Shown here: positions 60,776 to 64,000 of the stretch, piece by piece
Numbering within the stretch: position 1 is the first letter of the stretch
Layout of the letters: each line of letters opens with the position of its first letter
NCBI RefSeq assembly: GCF_022568815.1
Contig: NZ_JAKZHX010000021.1
Span: 1-64,000 of the forward strand
Length of the DNA stretch: 64,000 nt
DNA from: Undibacterium paludis
Lineage (GTDB): Bacteria; Pseudomonadota; Gammaproteobacteria; Burkholderiales; Burkholderiaceae_D
Direction of reading: 5' to 3'
Program-made: the position numbers and the translations under genes
Notes under the pieces: model-generated
Databases searched by the model: none
Told to the model about the DNA's origin: nothing
What the model saw: the letters and a program-made list of their open reading frames with translations, nothing else

Positions 60776-61780
60776 ATGAAAGCTATTGATCTGGTCGCCC
60801 CTGCCGGTAGTCTGGTTGCCCTGAAGGCAGCCGTGGACAAAGGGGCCAATGCTGTGTACCTGGGCTTGCGCAACGCGACCAATGCCCGCAATTTTGGTGG
60901 TCTCAATTTCTCTGACACCGATATCCGCCAGGGTCTTGCCTACGCACATGGCCGTGGGCGGCAGGTATTGTTTGCCATCAACACCTACCCCCAGGCAGGC
61001 GCTGTAGCTGAGTGGCGTGCGGCAATAGATACGGCAGCATCGATGGGGGCCGATGCAGTAATCCTTGCAGATCCCGGGCTGATGGCTTATGCGCGTGACC
61101 GGCATCCGGACTTGCGTCTGCACTTATCGGTGCAGGGTTCGGCAACCACGCTTGACGCCATCGAACTGATGCGCGAACAGTTCGCCATCAAGCGAGCCGT
61201 ATTGCCGCGTGTATTGACCCTCGCCGAAATCGCCAAGATCATACGCCAGACCACGGTAGAAATTGAAGTATTTGGCTTTGGCAGCCTGTGCGTGATGGCC
61301 GAGGGGCGCTGCCTGCTGTCGAGCTATGTGACTGGCGACTCCCCCAACAACAAGGGCGTCTGCTCACCTGCCCATGCCGTCAGCTGGGAAGAAAAAGAAC
61401 ACACCCTCTACGCCCGCCTCAATGGCACACTGATTGATCGCTACGCACCCGATGAGGCTGCGGCCTATCCCACTCTGTGCAAGGGCCGCTTTGACGTGGC
61501 CGGCGATGTCGACTATGCACTGGAAGAACCAACCAGCCTCAATGCCATTGCCTTGCTGCCGCAGTTAATCAACATGGGCGTGGCCGCCATCAAAATTGAA
61601 GGACGCCAGCGCAGCCCCAGTTATGTCGCACAGGTGGTCGGTACGCTGAGAGCCGCGCTTGACGCTGCACAACGTGATACAGAACGCTATTCTCCCCGTG
61701 CTGACTGGCAAACCACCCTGGCCCGCCATGCCGAAGGCGCGCAGGTGACACAAGGCGCCTTTGAGCGCCCCTGGAAATGA
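60776..61780 (+). CDS. ubiU: O2-independent ubiquinone hydroxylation protein UbiU (U32 family)
   Basis: 334 aa from the ATG at 60776; an upstream in-frame extension lacks homology. The U32 peptidase-like barrel starts IDLVAPAGSLVALKAAVDKGANAVYLG. [4Fe-4S] Cys ligands are visible in FGSLCVMAEGRCLLSSYVTGDSPNNKGVCSPAH and TLCKGRFD, the four expected for UbiU. With UbiV it hydroxylates the ubiquinone ring without oxygen, which anaerobic nitrate respiration requires. Overlaps ubiV by four bases. Confidence 0.92.
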   Translation: MKAIDLVAPAGSLVALKAAVDKGANAVYLGLRNATNARNFGGLNFSDTDIRQGLAYAHGRGRQVLFAINTYPQAGAVAEWRAAIDTAASMGADAVILADPGLMAYARDRHPDLRLHLSVQGSATTLDAIELMREQFAIKRAVLPRVLTLAEIAKIIRQTTVEIEVFGFGSLCVMAEGRCLLSSYVTGDSPNNKGVCSPAHAVSWEEKEHTLYARLNGTLIDRYAPDEAAAYPTLCKGRFDVAGDVDYALEEPTSLNAIALLPQLINMGVAAIKIEGRQRSPSYVAQVVGTLRAALDAAQRDTERYSPRADWQTTLARHAEGAQVTQGAFERPWK

Positions 61781-62697
61781 TCATGTCAGCCAAGCAAACA
61801 ACCTTGCAACTATCACTCGCCCCACTTGCCTATTACTGGTCCAAAGAAGACTGCCTGCGTTTCTATGTCGATGCCATGCAATGGCCGGTTGACATCGTCT
61901 ACCTGGGCGAAGTCACCTGCTCACGCCGTCATGTGATGAAACTGGATGACTGGCTGGCGCTGGCCAGCGAATTGCGTGATGCAGGCAAACAGGTCGTTTT
62001 GTCCACACTGACACTGATCGACAGCGAAGCTGACCGCCGCGCCATGCACAGACTGATAGAACGGGCCAGTGCAGATGGCTTCATGATCGAAGCAAACGAC
62101 TACAGTGCTGTGCGGGCATTGCAGGGCAAGCAGTTCGTGGCAGGCCCGCACCTCAACGTCTACCATGCAGGAACACTTGCCTGGCTGGCAGAACTGGGGG
62201 CCTGTCGCTATATGCCGCCGCTGGAGATGAGCAAAAATGACCTGGCCATGCTGCAACAGCAACGAGGTGCGTCCATGCAGACAGAGGTCCAGGCCTGGGG
62301 ACGCATGGCACTGGCATTTTCTTCACGCTGTTTCACGGCACGCCATCATCGCCTGCGCAAAGACAGTTGCGAATTCCGCTGCGAAAACTATCCGGACGGT
62401 TTGTCACTGGCGACACGCGACGGCAAAGATTTCCTGAACATCAACGGGATACAGACACAAAGCCATGGCTGCCTGGACCTGGGACCTAACTTGCCTGAAA
62501 TGGCGGCGATGCAGGTAGACATCCTGCGCCTGCAACCGCAATCGCAGGGCATGAGTGAGATCGTCGCCAGCTTCGATGCAGCAAGAACTTCAGGCACAGC
62601 GGCCCAGGTGGACGCCAGTCTCTTGCCTGCACAGGCGCAACGCAGCAACGGCTACTGGCTGGCAAAACCAGGTATGCAATGGTCAGCAACCGAATAA
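61777..62697 (+). CDS. ubiV: O2-independent ubiquinone hydroxylation protein UbiV (U32 family)
   Basis: 306 aa. ATG at 61777 overlaps the ubiU stop; an in-frame ATG at 61783 is an alternative. LSLAPLAYYWSKEDCLRFYVDAMQWPVDIVYLGEVTCSRRH starts the barrel. The [4Fe-4S] Cys set is in SRCFTARHHRLRKDSCEFRCENYPDG with an upstream Cys (VTCSRRH). It forms a heterodimer with UbiU. Co-transcribed with ubiU and ubiT. Confidence 0.92.
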   Translation: MIMSAKQTTLQLSLAPLAYYWSKEDCLRFYVDAMQWPVDIVYLGEVTCSRRHVMKLDDWLALASELRDAGKQVVLSTLTLIDSEADRRAMHRLIERASADGFMIEANDYSAVRALQGKQFVAGPHLNVYHAGTLAWLAELGACRYMPPLEMSKNDLAMLQQQRGASMQTEVQAWGRMALAFSSRCFTARHHRLRKDSCEFRCENYPDGLSLATRDGKDFLNINGIQTQSHGCLDLGPNLPEMAAMQVDILRLQPQSQGMSEIVASFDAARTSGTAAQVDASLLPAQAQRSNGYWLAKPGMQWSATE

Positions 62698-62710
62698 ACC
62701 GGAGCGTCAT

Positions 62711-63187
62711 ATGGATTTGAGAAATTTTCGTTTCCCCACTGTGTTCCAGACTCTTGGGCAACATATCCCCAATGTAGTGGCAAGTACGCCACTGATGCTG
62801 GCGCTGGAACTGGCGCGCAGACATGCCTTGCTGGTTGCGCCAGAAGCACTGGAAGGCAAGGTATTCAGCATCAGAGTCAGCGACCTGGGTTTGTCACTGT
62901 GCTTTCAATGTGTGCAGGGAAAATTCCGTGCCGTCAATTCACCGGGCAAGCAGGCAATACAAGCTGATGTCAGCCTGGCAGCCAATGCGGTTGATTTTTT
63001 CCAGCTGGCTTCTGGCGTGGAAGATGCTGACACCCTGTTCTTTCGCCGCCGCCTGCGCATGGAAGGTGACACAGAACTCGGTGTGGCCGTGAAATACTGG
63101 ATAGATGCCAGCGAACGCCCGGCATGGCTGAGCAAGCTTGCCCAGGGCTGGCTTGCACAAACTGCACCGTCAGGCGGCTTCCGCTAA
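62711..63187 (+). CDS. ubiT: ubiquinone biosynthesis accessory factor UbiT (SCP2 domain)
   Basis: 158 aa from the ATG at 62711, with GGAG five bases in front. An SCP2 sterol-binding domain: LEGKVFSIRVSDLGLSLCFQCVQGKFRAVNSPGKQAIQADVSLAANAVDFFQLASG and DADTLFFRRRLRMEGDTELGVAVK. UbiT binds ubiquinone intermediates and is required with UbiUV for anaerobic ubiquinone synthesis. Encoded 13 bases after ubiV. Confidence 0.9.
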   Translation: MDLRNFRFPTVFQTLGQHIPNVVASTPLMLALELARRHALLVAPEALEGKVFSIRVSDLGLSLCFQCVQGKFRAVNSPGKQAIQADVSLAANAVDFFQLASGVEDADTLFFRRRLRMEGDTELGVAVKYWIDASERPAWLSKLAQGWLAQTAPSGGFR

Positions 63188-63247
63188 AACACTGGTTGAC
63201 TGGGCAGATGATTTGAAAGACCAACTTTGTTGACTGGAGTACCTACC

Positions 63248-64000
63248 ATGAAACGCCTCGCCACCGCTCCTCACCGGCTCTACTTCTTCCTGGGTGCGCT
63301 GGCCGTATTCATCCTGTTCTCCTGGTGGTGGCTGCAATTGCAGCACGCATATGCGTTGACCATTCCCCTGCATGCCTTGCTGATGCCACTCGGGGTGTTC
63401 CCCATGTTCATCCTGGGATTCACCTTTACGGCCGGACCACGCTGGTTATCGGTGGAGGCAGAAGATGACTACTTCCTGCTGCATGGCATGACCTATTTTT
63501 GCGGCCTGCTACTGGCCATGCTGGCAGCCGGCATAGGCTGGCCTGCCCTGCGCAGCTCGGGCTTCGCATTAATGTTGTGCGCCTGGTCAGCCGTCACCTG
63601 GCGCTGGGGAATACTAATAAAACGCAGCAAGGTGAGCGATAAAAAACATCCGCAGGCATTGCTGCTGGCCATGTGCGGCGGCGCGCTCGCCTTGCTCGCC
63701 ACCCTGCTATGGAGTTTTGGCCAGTCAGCCGCCTGGGCAGTCGCCAGGCATGTGTCGTTCTATGGATTTTTGCTGCCGGTGTTCCTGACAGTCTGTCATC
63801 GCATGCTGCCTTTCTTCAGCAGCAATGTGCTGAAGCCCTACCAGGCATGGCGCCCCTATTCGCTGCTGGGAGCATGGCTGAGCGGCTGCCTGTTGCTGGC
63901 ACTGGCTTCCTGCTTGGAATGGCCTGTAGCAGCAGCCGTGACGGCGGCACTGCTCAGCCTGAGCTTCATTTACACATCCTGGCGCTGGGGCGTATTGCGC
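63248..64000 (+). CDS. nnrS: NnrS family membrane protein (3' end outside window)
   Basis: 251 codons are visible and the frame is open at the window edge. The N-terminus has a first helix followed by HALLMPLGVFPMFILGFTFTAGPRWL, the NnrS hallmark with a His and the FTAGPRW pattern; further helices follow (ARHVSFYGFLLPVFLTVCHRMLPFFSSNVL). NnrS is a haem- and copper-containing membrane protein that relieves nitrosative stress in denitrifiers. It lies about 60 bases after ubiT. Confidence 0.85.
   Translation, partial: MKRLATAPHRLYFFLGALAVFILFSWWWLQLQHAYALTIPLHALLMPLGVFPMFILGFTFTAGPRWLSVEAEDDYFLLHGMTYFCGLLLAMLAAGIGWPALRSSGFALMLCAWSAVTWRWGILIKRSKVSDKKHPQALLLAMCGGALALLATLLWSFGQSAAWAVARHVSFYGFLLPVFLTVCHRMLPFFSSNVLKPYQAWRPYSLLGAWLSGCLLLALASCLEWPVAAAVTAALLSLSFIYTSWRWGVLR

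Overview
The window looks like a chromosomal segment of a betaproteobacterium of the order Burkholderiales, most likely Oxalobacteraceae (Undibacterium/Herminiimonas-like). The inference rests on moderate GC content, the fkpB-ispH, rpmB-rpmG and exbB-exbD-lpxK-Trm112-kdsB arrangements, a phasin gene, a NarXL-controlled nar cluster next to ubiUVT, and short interspersed repeats of a kind common in this family. No dnaA, rRNA, tRNA, insertion sequence, prophage or CRISPR array was seen.

Left part (1-33 kb). Nearly every gene is on the minus strand. In order: a truncated giant DUF4347/beta-helix surface protein translationally coupled to a sulfotransferase; pbpG; a nitroreductase-thioesterase pair; a phasin with its own promoter; an LCAT-like lipoprotein lipase; a livHMGF amino acid transporter without a binding-protein gene but with a candidate leader peptide; fkpB-ispH; radC and rpmBG (plus strand); a lone receiver protein; a fatty acid desaturase; an MscS channel; an RNA m5C methyltransferase; purN; a secreted barnase-like RNase with its barstar; a patatin; an HSD10-like dehydrogenase; a K+-independent H+-pyrophosphatase; adk; kdsB; Trm112; lpxK; exbD; exbB.

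Middle (33.1-34.2 kb). A 1.1 kb AT-rich non-coding region separates exbB and xseA. It holds degenerate repeats, four perfect DnaA boxes (TTATCCACA), three near-consensus boxes (TTGTCCACA), all in the same orientation, and a perfect IHF consensus. Gene orientation flips here (29 minus : 4 plus on the left, 4 minus : 23 plus on the right). It is the best candidate for an undescribed element in the window: a replication origin or a DnaA-titration locus.

Right part (34-64 kb). xseA, a repeat-rich gap, sodB, an EamA exporter, a GntR-ABC transporter operon, a DUF2785 protein, an Asp/Glu racemase and an AraC regulator precede a 21 kb anaerobic respiration block: narK1-narK2-narGHJI-parvulin-hemerythrin-membrane protein-moaA-carbonic anhydrase-narX-narL-Crp/Fnr regulator-ubiU-ubiV-ubiT-nnrS (cut by the window end). 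Together these take up nitrate, reduce it at a membrane molybdoenzyme, help mature that enzyme, make molybdenum cofactor, sense nitrate, and make ubiquinone without oxygen. A GAACTAG-containing motif recurs upstream of several of these units and may be a shared operator.
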